Source: an uncultured Finegoldia sp. (lineage in GTDB: Bacteria > Bacillota > Clostridia > Tissierellales > Peptoniphilaceae). From it: a stretch of 64,000 nt of DNA. The translations under genes and the position numbers were made by a program. The DNA lies in the NCBI RefSeq assembly GCF_900766215.1, contig NZ_CAAFUQ010000095.1, positions 1-64,000 on the forward strand. Direction: 5' to 3'. How positions within the stretch are numbered: position 1 is the first letter of the stretch; each line of letters starts with the position of its first letter. Positions 34,412 through 43,272 of the stretch are shown piece by piece. The notes beneath the pieces are model-generated. The model was not told where the DNA came from. It was given only the letters and a program-made list of their open reading frames with translations, and searched no databases.

Positions 34412-35259
34412 AATGTTACAACAGCTCCGTATATGTGAGGGCCTGTATGAACAACAAAAAGACTTGAAATAGGTCTTTTATAGATTTCCACATTAGGATA
34501 GTGTTCTTTTATTACTTTTTCTAATTCATCTGCATTTTCTTGAAGATTTGAATGCATTATATAAATTTTATCAATTTTATCATTATCTGCAAAATCAATA
34601 ATATAATTTAAAATTTGTTGATTTACTTTTTTTCTGCCCCTCACAGCATCTATTACCTCTAAATTACCTGTGTTTTTGATACAAGTTATAATAGGTTTAA
34701 TGCTTAGAAGATTTCCTACTACCTTACTAGAACGTTTAATTCGTCCACTTGTATATAGGTAGTCTAGTTTATCTACAGTGAAGAAAAAGTCCTCTTTATT
34801 TTTTAAGACTTCTAATTCTTTGACAATATCTTCAAAACTATTATGATTTTCAATCATATTCACAGCTTTTTCAATTAAAAAACCCATTCCCATTGAACAT
34901 GATCTGCAATCAATTAAATGATATGTTAGCTTATCAGAATATAAACTTAATACTTGCTTAAATAAATTATAAGTTCCACTTATACCACAACTCATACAAG
35001 TTGCAATAACATGAGTGTATCCATTTGATAAAATGTATTCTATTTTGTCAATCAAATCACTTGCTAAGGGAAGAGAACTACTAATAGTGTTACTATTTAT
35101 ATCATCAATAATGTCGTAAATAGTTTTTTCATACTTATCCTTATATGTAACTTCCGAATTATAAATGATTTGAAGAGGGACTTCTAAAATATTGTATTCT
35201 TTAATAATTGATGCATCAACATCAGATGTTGTGTCAGTTAGAATAGCAATTTTTTGCAT
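34405..35259 (-). CDS. DegV family fatty-acid-binding protein
   Basis: The 284-residue protein has the DegV start IAILTDTTSDVDASIIKEY and the YTSGRIKRSSKVVGNLLSIKPI core. It ends in HTGPHIYGAVV, the usual C-terminal glycine motif. DegV proteins bind fatty acids; FakB members present them to the kinase FakA. No fakA is in the window, so whether this is a FakB is open. Preceded by AAAGGAA and an extended -10. Confidence 0.9.
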   Translation of the reverse strand: MQKIAILTDTTSDVDASIIKEYNILEVPLQIIYNSEVTYKDKYEKTIYDIIDDINSNTISSSLPLASDLIDKIEYILSNGYTHVIATCMSCGISGTYNLFKQVLSLYSDKLTYHLIDCRSCSMGMGFLIEKAVNMIENHNSFEDIVKELEVLKNKEDFFFTVDKLDYLYTSGRIKRSSKVVGNLLSIKPIITCIKNTGNLEVIDAVRGRKKVNQQILNYIIDFADNDKIDKIYIMHSNLQENADELEKVIKEHYPNVEIYKRPISSLFVVHTGPHIYGAVVTLK

Positions 35260-35309
35260 TTTTTATTCCTTTCTAATCGATTGATTTTTTATTTTTAGTT
35301 AACATATTT

Positions 35310-35318
35310 ATTATATCA
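35310..35318 (-). promoter_or_regulatory. Extended -10 promoter of degV
   Basis: The minus strand reads TGATATAAT about 50 bases before the start codon, directly downstream of the phoR terminator. Confidence 0.5.
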
Positions 35319-35330
35319 TTACAACGAAAA

Positions 35331-35357
35331 AAATACGACAACTAAGTTGCCGTATTT
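35331..35357 (-). terminator. Terminator of the pst-pho operon
   Basis: A 12-bp stem with one mismatch (35331-35342 with 35346-35357) is followed on the minus strand by a T run. It overlaps the phoR stop codon at 35356-35358. Confidence 0.8.
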
Positions 35358-37059
35358 AAATAGTTATTGTAATTTTAGTTCCGACATCTAGCTTAGACTC
35401 AAGTTCAATTGAACCGTTGTGGATATCAACGATATGTTTAATAATCGATAAGCCGAGTCCCGTAGATTCTTGAGAAGAGCGTGATTTGTCGACAACGAAA
35501 AATCTTTCAAAAACTCTTTTTTGATATTTTTCAGCTATACCAATTCCAGTATCTTCACAGATAATCTTAGTTTTATCATTTTCTTTGAATATTGAAATCT
35601 TGATTTTTCCAGATATTTTATTGTATTTAATAGCATTGGTAACCAAGTTTTCAATCATTTCTTTAATTAAATTTTCGTTTCCATATATTAGACAATTTTC
35701 CTGAATATCTGTAATTATTTCTATTTGTTTGTTATCGAATTTATTTTGATTAGAATTAATAATTTCACTTACTATTTTTTCAGGATTGAATAAACTTTTT
35801 TCGATATCATCACCAGATTCATCTAATTTTGAGAGTTTGATGATATTATCAATTAGTTCCAATAATCTTAATCCTTCTTGATGGATTATAGAAGCAAATT
35901 TACCGACGTTTTCCGGGCTAACCATATTATTTTCAATCATTTCTGCATAACCATTGATAGAAGTTAGGGGAGATTTCAATTCGTGACTTACATTTGCTGA
36001 AAATTCTCTTCTTCTTTTTTCAGCTTTTATTTTGTCACTTTCATCTACTAAGAATAGTAGAACTCCATTAATCTTATCTTCATCTAATACTGGTGCAATA
36101 TACAATGATAATAACATTCCTTGCATTTCAATGTTTATATGATGTGCTGTTTTTGTAGATATAACGTTCTTAATTGCAGAATGGATTTTCAAATCTCTAT
36201 TCAATGAAATAAAAGGTCTTCCCTCATATTTAGAATCAGAAGCTCCAAATAGAAATTCAGCTGACTTGTTAACAGAAAGTACATTCATGTTTTTATCTAG
36301 TAAAATAAGACCTTCTCTCATATTATCCGTAATAGTTTTAATAGTAGCAGATCTTTCTTCTAATTCATCAACATATTTTTTTATAGTATCATTTTTTCGT
36401 CTAATAATATTAACAAATGGTATTAGTTCATCGTAAACTGGTTTTTCTATTAATTTTGATTCCTTATCATTTACAATATTATCATCTAACTCATTAGCAA
36501 TAGTTTCAATAGGATCTAGAATTTGTCTAATTTGTCTTCTATTAATGTCTATTAACAAAATTAATGACAATGCTAAAATCAATAGGGTATAGGGTAATAA
36601 ATCTAGAATTGTTTTGAAAAAATTTGCCGATTCACAGCTAACTCTAAGCACATCTGAATTTTCTTGTAGAATAGCTACATAATACATATCGGCTCCAAAA
36701 CTATTAGATTTACGAGTTATTGATCCTACATTAGTTTCCCTTGCATCTTTAACTTCTTCTCTATTAGAGTGATTATCCAAAGAATCTACATTCGTATCGG
36801 TGTCATAGACTACATTTCCACTTTTATCAATAATAGTGAATCTATTCGTAGGATTTATTTTCTTAATCTTTTTTACATTGACAATAGTTTGTTCACGATT
36901 ATTGTCACTGATAGAATCAATATATTGGATTTGGCGAAGTAGGGAAGTTTCTTGCTTTGATTTGTTGTAATTATAAAATATAAATGTTTGCAAACTAAGT
37001 CCGACAGCCAAAGCTAATATAATAACAAAAGAAATTCTAGTGTATATTTTCCTTTTCAT
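35356..37059 (-). CDS. phoR: PhoR-like sensor histidine kinase
   Basis: The 567-residue kinase has two membrane helices (about 10-30 and 152-175) flanking an extracytoplasmic sensor, then a HAMP-like linker and a PAS domain (about 240-345). A HisKA domain follows with the phospho-accepting His in VSHELKSPLTS (about 358), then an ATPase with ENLVTNAIKYN and GLGLSIIKH. Its position last in the Pst operon after phoU and the response regulator makes a phosphate sensor the best call. It overlaps phoP by one base. Confidence 0.92.
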   Translation of the reverse strand: MKRKIYTRISFVIILALAVGLSLQTFIFYNYNKSKQETSLLRQIQYIDSISDNNREQTIVNVKKIKKINPTNRFTIIDKSGNVVYDTDTNVDSLDNHSNREEVKDARETNVGSITRKSNSFGADMYYVAILQENSDVLRVSCESANFFKTILDLLPYTLLILALSLILLIDINRRQIRQILDPIETIANELDDNIVNDKESKLIEKPVYDELIPFVNIIRRKNDTIKKYVDELEERSATIKTITDNMREGLILLDKNMNVLSVNKSAEFLFGASDSKYEGRPFISLNRDLKIHSAIKNVISTKTAHHINIEMQGMLLSLYIAPVLDEDKINGVLLFLVDESDKIKAEKRRREFSANVSHELKSPLTSINGYAEMIENNMVSPENVGKFASIIHQEGLRLLELIDNIIKLSKLDESGDDIEKSLFNPEKIVSEIINSNQNKFDNKQIEIITDIQENCLIYGNENLIKEMIENLVTNAIKYNKISGKIKISIFKENDKTKIICEDTGIGIAEKYQKRVFERFFVVDKSRSSQESTGLGLSIIKHIVDIHNGSIELESKLDVGTKITITI

Positions 37060-37727
37060 TACTCACCAGCTTTATATCCCAGATTTCTTATAGTTTTTAT
37101 GATGCCTGAAGCATTTTTCAATTTTTGTCTTAGTGTAGCAATATGAACATCTACTGTACGAGATTCGCCTTCAAAATCAAATCCCCAAATTTTTGTCATT
37201 ATATTTTCTCTCGTTAATACTTTTCCAATATTTGATAGGAGATAATACAATAATTCAAATTCTTTATAAGTCAAGTCAATATTTTGTCCATCGACACTTA
37301 CAGTTCTTTTATCGTAGTCTAGTTCAACATTTTTATAAATAATCTTTGATTTTGTTTTACTCAATGACGATCTTCTGAGTAAAGCTCTAACTCTTGCTAA
37401 TAGCTCCATGATGCTAAACGGTTTTATCATATAATCATCAGCACCACTATCTAGTCCAACGATTTTATCGTATTCTGTAGTCTTTGCAGTAAGCATCATA
37501 ACAGGGATGCTTTTCGTTTTCTCATTATTTCGTATTTCTTTTAAAATTTCAAGTCCACTTTTTCCTGGAAGCATAATATCTAATATAATTAAATCTATGC
37601 TAGAAGAATACAATGAGGATTTGAATTCACCGTAATCTCCAAATCCCATTGCATCATAACCTTCATTATTTAGTGCGTAGATAATTAGTTCTCTTATGCT
37701 TTTATCATCTTCAACACAGCAAATCAT
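37059..37727 (-). CDS. phoP: PhoP/PhoB-like response regulator
   Basis: The 222-residue OmpR-type regulator has a receiver with the phosphorylated Asp in LIILDIMLPGKSG (about 52), a switch lysine in MIKPFSIMEL and a winged helix ending VDVHIATLRQKL...IRNLGYKA. It would bind the paired TTTACA-type boxes before pstS and pstC. It overlaps phoU by four bases. Confidence 0.93.
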   Translation of the reverse strand: MICCVEDDKSIRELIIYALNNEGYDAMGFGDYGEFKSSLYSSSIDLIILDIMLPGKSGLEILKEIRNNEKTKSIPVMMLTAKTTEYDKIVGLDSGADDYMIKPFSIMELLARVRALLRRSSLSKTKSKIIYKNVELDYDKRTVSVDGQNIDLTYKEFELLYYLLSNIGKVLTRENIMTKIWGFDFEGESRTVDVHIATLRQKLKNASGIIKTIRNLGYKAGE

Positions 37728-38380
37728 TGTGCATTTTCCTCATATCTTTCTCCAGTAACAGAGAAGATTACCCATGTTGCAATTCTTTCTGCATTATCGC
37801 CAATTCTTTCTAGGTATTTTGCAACTTGAATTAAATCGATAATTTGTTCAGGATTATCACAACCTGATTTGATTAGTTCAATTGACTCATCCATGAAATG
37901 CCTAAAAAGTTCATCAACTTCATCATCCTTTTTAATTACAGAATAAGCAAGTTCAACATCATCATCTGTAAAGGCATTAATACTTTCAACTAGCATTTTT
38001 TGGGCAGATTTACCCATACATCTTATCATCGACAAGTCTTTTGGAAGTCTAGTTTTTCCAATTAACATAACAAGTTCAGAAATTTCTTGTGCATGGTTTC
38101 CAATTTTACTCATACAAGAAAGAATTCTTAGTGCTGATGAAATGAATCTTAAGTCTTTTGCAACAGGAGATTGTGTAGTTAAAAGTCTCAAACAAGTATC
38201 CTCAACCTCTTTTGACATTTCATATATAGTTTCTTGAGAATCGTAAACTTTTTGAGCTATTTCTAAATCTTGAGTTTCTAAAGCGTATGTGCTTTGTTCT
38301 ATTTGTCTTTCGACATTTGCTCCAAGAAAAATTAAATTATGTTTTAATTCTTCTAATTGATGTGTAAAATATTTTCTCAT
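37724..38380 (-). CDS. phoU: Phosphate signalling regulator PhoU
   Basis: The 218-residue all-helical protein is a tandem repeat of three-helix PhoU domains. Family features include FTHQLEELKHNLIFLGANVE at the start, RILSCMSKIGNHAQEISELV, and VAKYLERIGDNAERIATWVI with the acidic metal-binding cluster. PhoU links Pst transport to PhoR signalling. It lies between pstB and phoP. Confidence 0.95.
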   Translation of the reverse strand: MRKYFTHQLEELKHNLIFLGANVERQIEQSTYALETQDLEIAQKVYDSQETIYEMSKEVEDTCLRLLTTQSPVAKDLRFISSALRILSCMSKIGNHAQEISELVMLIGKTRLPKDLSMIRCMGKSAQKMLVESINAFTDDDVELAYSVIKKDDEVDELFRHFMDESIELIKSGCDNPEQIIDLIQVAKYLERIGDNAERIATWVIFSVTGERYEENAQ

Positions 38381-38394
38381 AAAACCACCTCTTT

Positions 38395-39147
38395 TTAACC
38401 GAATCTACCAGTAATATAATCCTCTGTTCTTTTATCCTCAGGTTTTGAGAACAGTATATCAGTATTATTAAATTCTATAACTTCACCTGTTAAGAAAAAT
38501 GCTGTTTTGTCTGAAATACGAGCAGCTTGTTGCATATTGTGAGTTACCATTATTATAGTATATTTTGACTTCAAATCTTGGCATAAATCTTCAATTTTAT
38601 TAGTAGAAATAGGGTCAAGAGCTGAAGTTGGTTCATCCATTAGCAATACTTCAGGTTCCACAGCTAGTGCTCTAGCAATACAAATTCTTTGTTGTTGACC
38701 ACCAGAGATTGAAAGTGCATTTTTCTTTAAATTGTCTTTTACTTCATCCCAAATTGCTGCACCTTTCAAAGATTTTTCTACGATTTCATCTAATTTAGCT
38801 TTGTTTTTTTCCCCGTGTAATCTTGGGCCATAGGCAATATTATCGTAAATTGACATAGGGAATGGGTTAGGCTTTTGAAAAACCATACCTACTCTTTTTC
38901 TTAATAAGTTTACATCATAATTTTTATCATATATGTCTTTACCATCTAAAGTTATTAATCCTTCGATACGACATCCGTCAATAAGATCATTCATTCTATT
39001 AAGACACTTAAGCATTGTAGACTTACCACAGCCTGAAGGTCCAATAAAAGCCGTAATCTCATTGGATTTCATTTCCATGTTGATTTTCTTTAAAGCATGA
39101 AAATCATCATAATATAAATCAACATCTTTTATGCTTATCTTAGACAT
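38395..39147 (-). CDS. pstB: Phosphate ABC transporter ATPase PstB
   Basis: The 250-residue ATPase has Walker A GPSGCGKSTMLKCLNRMND, the signature SISGGQQQRICIARAL and Walker B LLMDEPTSALDP. The NRMNDLI stretch is typical of PstB. It drives PstCA. It shares one base with the pstA stop. Confidence 0.97.
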   Translation of the reverse strand: MSKISIKDVDLYYDDFHALKKINMEMKSNEITAFIGPSGCGKSTMLKCLNRMNDLIDGCRIEGLITLDGKDIYDKNYDVNLLRKRVGMVFQKPNPFPMSIYDNIAYGPRLHGEKNKAKLDEIVEKSLKGAAIWDEVKDNLKKNALSISGGQQQRICIARALAVEPEVLLMDEPTSALDPISTNKIEDLCQDLKSKYTIIMVTHNMQQAARISDKTAFFLTGEVIEFNNTDILFSKPEDKRTEDYITGRFG

Positions 39148-40022
39148 TATTTACTTCCTTTCGTTAATTTTTTTCCTATTAAATTTGAAACTATATTTAT
39201 TATTAAAACTAAAATTACTAATACAACCCCAGTTGCATAAGATTCTTCTACATGGAATCCTTCAGAAGATAAAACATACATGTGTAAAGCCAAACTTCTT
39301 CCGGATTGCATTAAACTTGTTGGAACACGCGGATCAGTTCCTAAAGTAAACATCAATGCAGCAGTTTCACCGATAACTCTACCTATAGAAAGGATAATAC
39401 CAGCCATGATACCAGGCATAGCAACAGGAAGTAATACCTTTCTTATAGTATACAACTTTCCAGCTCCTAATGCATAACTTCCAGCTCTTAATTCGTCATC
39501 TATTGATAGCAAAGCTTGTTCACTAGCTCTTATGATTAAAGGAAGTACCATTATAAACATTGTAAGAACACCAGATATTAATGAATATCTAAATTTTAAT
39601 CTCATTACAAACAACAACATACCGAATAAACCATATACTATTGATGGAATACCAGATAATGTTTCAGTTGCAAGTCTAATAAGTGTAACTACTTTTGAAT
39701 TTTTCTTTGAATATTCTGATAAGTAAATTGCAGTAAATATTCCGATAGGACTAGCAATTAATAATGTTAACAATACTAAAATAATAGTAGTCTTGATTGA
39801 TGGCATCATTGAAACATTCTTTGAAGTATAGTGATTCGAAAACATACTTGGTTTCAAATGAGGAATACCATTAACTAGCATGTAAATAATTAAATAAAAC
39901 AAAACAGCTAATGTAATGAAAGCCATTAAATAAATAAAGCCTTTAATAACTTTACTCTTGGTTTTGTTTTTGCGTAAATTTCTCAAACTGTTATTGGAAA
40001 TATCGATAGAATTATTTTCCAT
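39147..40022 (-). CDS. pstA: Phosphate ABC transporter permease PstA
   Basis: The 291-residue permease has about six membrane helices. The ATPase-docking loop is visible in RAGSYALGAGKLYTIRKVLL, with GIPSIVYGLFGMLLF earlier. AGAGGTG precedes the ATG. It overlaps pstC by eleven bases. Confidence 0.95.
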   Translation of the reverse strand: MENNSIDISNNSLRNLRKNKTKSKVIKGFIYLMAFITLAVLFYLIIYMLVNGIPHLKPSMFSNHYTSKNVSMMPSIKTTIILVLLTLLIASPIGIFTAIYLSEYSKKNSKVVTLIRLATETLSGIPSIVYGLFGMLLFVMRLKFRYSLISGVLTMFIMVLPLIIRASEQALLSIDDELRAGSYALGAGKLYTIRKVLLPVAMPGIMAGIILSIGRVIGETAALMFTLGTDPRVPTSLMQSGRSLALHMYVLSSEGFHVEESYATGVVLVILVLIINIVSNLIGKKLTKGSK

Positions 40023-40881
40023 TATTTACACCTCTTTTAACTAAATTAAACGCTAAATTTATTAGTAGTATAAATACGAATAGTACCATTGCAGTAGCGA
40101 TTAAAGCATCTCTGTGTGCGCCAGAAGCATAAGCCATGTCCAATACAATGTTAGTAGTCATTGTACGTGTTCCTGAAAAAATGCTTTTTGCAATAACAGG
40201 TTGATTTCCAGCAACTAAATATACAGCCATTGTTTCACCAATAGCACGTCCAATTCCAAGTATAACTGATGATAATATACCTGATTTTGCAGCGGGAACA
40301 ACAACTCCCATAACGGCTAATTCGTGGCTAGCACCTAGAGCAATACTTCCTTCGTAGTAAGAATCAACAACAGTATTAATTGCACTTTCAGACAATGTGA
40401 TTATTGTTGGTAAAATCATGATTCCTAAAAGAATAGATGCAGTAACTATATTCATACCAGTTCCTCCAAATGCTTTTCTAATCATTGGAACAATAACTAC
40501 CAAAGCAAAGAAACCATAAACTATAGATGGTATACCAGCCATTAAATCTATACAAGGTCTCAAAAAGCTATATAATTTTTTAGGACAAAACTTTGCAAGA
40601 TAAATTGCAGTAAAAATTCCAATTGGAACTCCGATAATTATAGAACCAATCGTTACATAGATACTACCTATAATCATAGGTAATATTCCAAATTGAGCAG
40701 GTACATCTACAGGAGACCAGTCCTTACCAAATATAAAATTAGTTAAACCAACTTTTTTTATAAAAGGCATTGATTCACCAAAAATGAAAAAACATATTAA
40801 AACTATTGCGAAAATAGAAGTTAGTGCTGAAACTAAAAACACGTATTTCATTATTGATTCAGATAAATATTTCTTTTTCAT
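40012..40881 (-). CDS. pstC: Phosphate ABC transporter permease PstC
   Basis: The 289-residue permease has about six membrane helices, with AGIPSIVYGFFALVV and the docking loop EGSIALGASHELAVMGVVVP. It is separated from pstS by 207 bases that hold a terminator and a second paired Pho box, so it can be transcribed both by readthrough and from its own promoter. Confidence 0.95.
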   Translation of the reverse strand: MKKKYLSESIMKYVFLVSALTSIFAIVLICFFIFGESMPFIKKVGLTNFIFGKDWSPVDVPAQFGILPMIIGSIYVTIGSIIIGVPIGIFTAIYLAKFCPKKLYSFLRPCIDLMAGIPSIVYGFFALVVIVPMIRKAFGGTGMNIVTASILLGIMILPTIITLSESAINTVVDSYYEGSIALGASHELAVMGVVVPAAKSGILSSVILGIGRAIGETMAVYLVAGNQPVIAKSIFSGTRTMTTNIVLDMAYASGAHRDALIATAMVLFVFILLINLAFNLVKRGVNNGK

Positions 40882-40927
40882 ATTAAATCCTTTCTATATT
40901 TTTATCACCTTAATATTATCAAGTGCT

Positions 40928-40966
40928 TGTAAAATAAATGCGATAATAATGTTAATTTAATGTAAA
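40928..40966 (-). promoter_or_regulatory. PhoP box upstream of pstC
   Basis: The minus strand reads TTTACA, five bases, TTAACA (40950-40966), the 11-bp-period direct repeat bound by PhoP in Bacillus. A further TTTACA at 40928-40933 is in phase, 22 bases on. It lies about 50-85 bases before the pstC start. Confidence 0.6.
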
Positions 40967-41047
40967 GTTTTCTAACTTATCTCACAAAAATCGTATAGAA
41001 TAGAGAAATAGTATGATTTTATAAATGTAAAATATATATTTGGAAAT

Positions 41048-41078
41048 TAAAAAACAGACCTCGTGTGAGATCTGTTTT
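41048..41078 (-). terminator. Intercistronic terminator between pstS and pstC
   Basis: On the minus strand a 10-base stem with one mismatch (41069-41078 with 41051-41060) is followed by T. It would keep pstS expression above that of the membrane components. Confidence 0.75.
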
Positions 41079-41088
41079 TAGAGAGGAA

Positions 41089-42024
41089 TTATTTAGAAAT
41101 TTCAGACCAAGATTTAACTTTTCCAGTGAAAATATCTTTTACTTGTTCTAATGTTAAATCAGTTGCCTTAGTATTTTCTTTGTTTACTATAACTGCTATA
41201 CCGTCAATTGCGATTGGTTGAGCCTTTAATTGTTCTTTTTCTTTATCTTTTAATTCTCTTGAAGCCATTCCAATGTCACATACTCCTTCAATAGCTGAGT
41301 TCATACCAGCTGAAGAACCAGTAGATTGAATTTCAATTTCTACTTCTGGGTACATTCCTTTGTAAGCTTCTGCCAATTTTTCCATTAATGGGGAAACGGA
41401 TGTTGAACCTGCAACTACAATTTTACCTTTTTGTGAATTTTTGTTGTAAGCTTTAGCTTCTTGAGGAAGTTGTTCATAACCTTCTTTTTTAACAATTTCT
41501 TGTCCTTCTTTAGATAAAATGAAATCTAAGAAATCTTTTGGAAGTGGTTTTAATTCTCCTTTGTAAGCGATGTTAAAAGGTCTTGAGATTTTATAGTCAC
41601 CTTTTTGAACATTTTCAGAAGTTGCTTCAACGCCGTTGATTTTAATTGCATTAACTTTGTCATTTAAAGAACCTAATGAAATGTATCCAATAGCATCTTT
41701 GTCTTGACCAACAGTCATCATTACTGCGTTAGTACTGTTTTGAACAATGGCTGAAGCTGCTGTTTTGTCTTGTTCTTTTCCGTCAGCACCTTTTTCTAGA
41801 ATTTTAGTAATTTCTGTAAATGCTCCTCTAGTACCTGAACCATTTTCTCTTGATACTACGTGGATTTCTTCTCCAGCACTTTCGTTTGATTTAGAATCAT
41901 TAGAAGTAGTTTCTGTTTTGTTTGAGTTTTCTGATGTTTTTCCATCATCTTGTTTTGCACATGCTACCATGAATACTCCGAATACAAGCATCATAGCAAC
42001 TAACATTAATTTTTTGATTTTCAA
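41089..42024 (-). CDS. pstS: Phosphate-binding lipoprotein PstS, circularly permuted
   Basis: The 311-residue substrate-binding protein has a signal peptide and lipobox (FMVACA). The domain order is swapped. Residues about 52-190 hold what is normally the C-terminal half: VVSRENGSGTRGAF at about 56-69, AIVQNS, AIGYISLG, ISRPF and FILSKEGQEIV. Residues about 200-311 hold what is normally the N-terminal half: VAGSTSVSPLMEKLAEAY at about 204, STGSSAGM, DIGMASRELKD, IDGIAVIVNK and the final W of KSWSEISK. All expected phosphate-contact motifs are kept. I chose TTG 42024, because AAAGGA overlaps the ATG nine bases upstream. It heads the Pst operon behind a Pho box. Confidence 0.93.
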   Translation of the reverse strand: MKIKKLMLVAMMLVFGVFMVACAKQDDGKTSENSNKTETTSNDSKSNESAGEEIHVVSRENGSGTRGAFTEITKILEKGADGKEQDKTAASAIVQNSTNAVMMTVGQDKDAIGYISLGSLNDKVNAIKINGVEATSENVQKGDYKISRPFNIAYKGELKPLPKDFLDFILSKEGQEIVKKEGYEQLPQEAKAYNKNSQKGKIVVAGSTSVSPLMEKLAEAYKGMYPEVEIEIQSTGSSAGMNSAIEGVCDIGMASRELKDKEKEQLKAQPIAIDGIAVIVNKENTKATDLTLEQVKDIFTGKVKSWSEISK

Positions 42025-42093
42025 ATAAATCATCCTTTCATATTTAATTCACTAATAGAATACATGTAATGTTTAAAATTCATATAATATTAT

Positions 42094-42110
42094 TGTAAAT
42101 TGTATGTAAA
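42094..42110 (-). promoter_or_regulatory. PhoP box upstream of pstS
   Basis: The minus strand carries TTTACA, five bases, TTTACA, two perfect half-sites at 11-bp spacing, about 70-85 bases before the TTG start. A weaker TTAATA lies just upstream of them. This matches the Bacillus PhoP consensus of TT(A/T/C)ACA direct repeats. Confidence 0.65.
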
Positions 42111-42118
42111 ATTAATTA

Positions 42119-42149
42119 TTAACATATTTTTAAAATAAAGTGTTATACT
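42119..42149 (+). promoter_or_regulatory. Possible promoter of the asparaginase gene
   Basis: TTAACA (42119-42124) and TATACT (42144-42149) are 19 bases apart, a longer spacer than ideal, just before an AGGGGGA ribosome site. Confidence 0.4.
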
Positions 42150-42166
42150 ATTTCTAGGGGGAATAT

Positions 42167-43165
42167 ATGAAGAAACTATTATTGATTACAACAGGAGGAA
42201 CTATAGCATCTGTAGCTACAGATAAGGGATTAGCTCCAGGTCTTCAAGCAAAAGATATATTAGAATATGTAAAATTTAAAAAATTTGACTTTGAATTAGA
42301 TACTTTAAGTTTATTTAGTATTGATTCGACGGACATAAGACCAGAACATTGGTTACTTATCAAACAAACTATAAAAGAAAACTACGATGAATACGATGGT
42401 TTTGTAATAACACATGGGACTGATACATTGGCATATACAGCATCTGCTTTGGGGTATTTAATACAAAAAAGCCCAAAGCCTATTGTAATTACAGGAGCAC
42501 AAAAATCAATTTCGAATGATATTACTGATGCAAAGAATAACCTGATAGATGCTTTAATATATGCTAGCAAAGATAAATCGCATGGAGTTAATATAGTTTT
42601 TAATGGAAAAGTTATTTGTGGTAATAGAGCTAGAAAAGTCAGAACAAAAAGCTTTGATGCTTTTGATTCTATAAATTATCCATTAATTGCAATAATCCAC
42701 GATGGCAAAGTTTTAAGATATATAGATGATAAATCAAATGCTCCAGTAGAATTTTATGATCAATTAGATGATAGTGTATATCTGTTAAAGTTAATTCCTT
42801 CTATGAGAGGAGATATTCTTGAAGATATTTTCAAAAAATACGATTGTATTATAGTAGAAAGCTATGGAGTAGGTGGAATGCCAGCTGGAATATCTGAAGA
42901 ATTCCTTAGATTGATGGATCGTTATACAGACAATAAAATTATTGTGATGACAACACAAGTTCCACAAGAAGGATCAGATATTGGAGTTTATCAAGTAGGA
43001 ATGCGAATTAGAGAAAAACTAGATGTTTTGGAATCTAAAGATATGACACTAGAATCAGTAGTATGTAAAATGATGTATGTAATGGGTAAACACAATAGAG
43101 ATATCGATAAAATTCAAGAAGAATTTTATTCGATAATAAATCATGATATTTCAATAATAGAATAA
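42167..43165 (+). CDS. ansA: L-asparaginase (type I, cytoplasmic)
   Basis: The 332-residue enzyme hydrolyses asparagine to aspartate and ammonia. It has the N-terminal threonine motif LLLITTGGTIAS, the second catalytic motif FVITHGTDTLAYTAS (about 80-94) and the ITGAQKSI segment. No signal peptide is seen, which fits a cytoplasmic type I enzyme. It is monocistronic, divergent from pstS and closed by a terminator. Confidence 0.93.
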   Translation: MKKLLLITTGGTIASVATDKGLAPGLQAKDILEYVKFKKFDFELDTLSLFSIDSTDIRPEHWLLIKQTIKENYDEYDGFVITHGTDTLAYTASALGYLIQKSPKPIVITGAQKSISNDITDAKNNLIDALIYASKDKSHGVNIVFNGKVICGNRARKVRTKSFDAFDSINYPLIAIIHDGKVLRYIDDKSNAPVEFYDQLDDSVYLLKLIPSMRGDILEDIFKKYDCIIVESYGVGGMPAGISEEFLRLMDRYTDNKIIVMTTQVPQEGSDIGVYQVGMRIREKLDVLESKDMTLESVVCKMMYVMGKHNRDIDKIQEEFYSIINHDISIIE

Positions 43166-43172
43166 TATAACG

Positions 43173-43216
43173 AGTGATAAAATAATATTTAGAGAGTATT
43201 ATTTTATCGCTTTTTT
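43173..43216 (+). terminator. Terminator of the asparaginase gene
   Basis: A stem of about 14 bp (43174-43187 with 43197-43210, one wobble) is followed by T6. Confidence 0.85.
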
Positions 43217-43272
43217 ATTTCTAAATTTTGAAAAGTTAAGGATATGAATTATAATCTAGGTAGAGGATTATT

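Noticed and set aside
41089..42033. Explaining the odd PstS order by two overlapping genes or a frameshift
   Set aside because: The two halves lie in one uninterrupted frame with a single signal peptide and stop, and all motifs are intact, so a rearranged single gene is the better reading.
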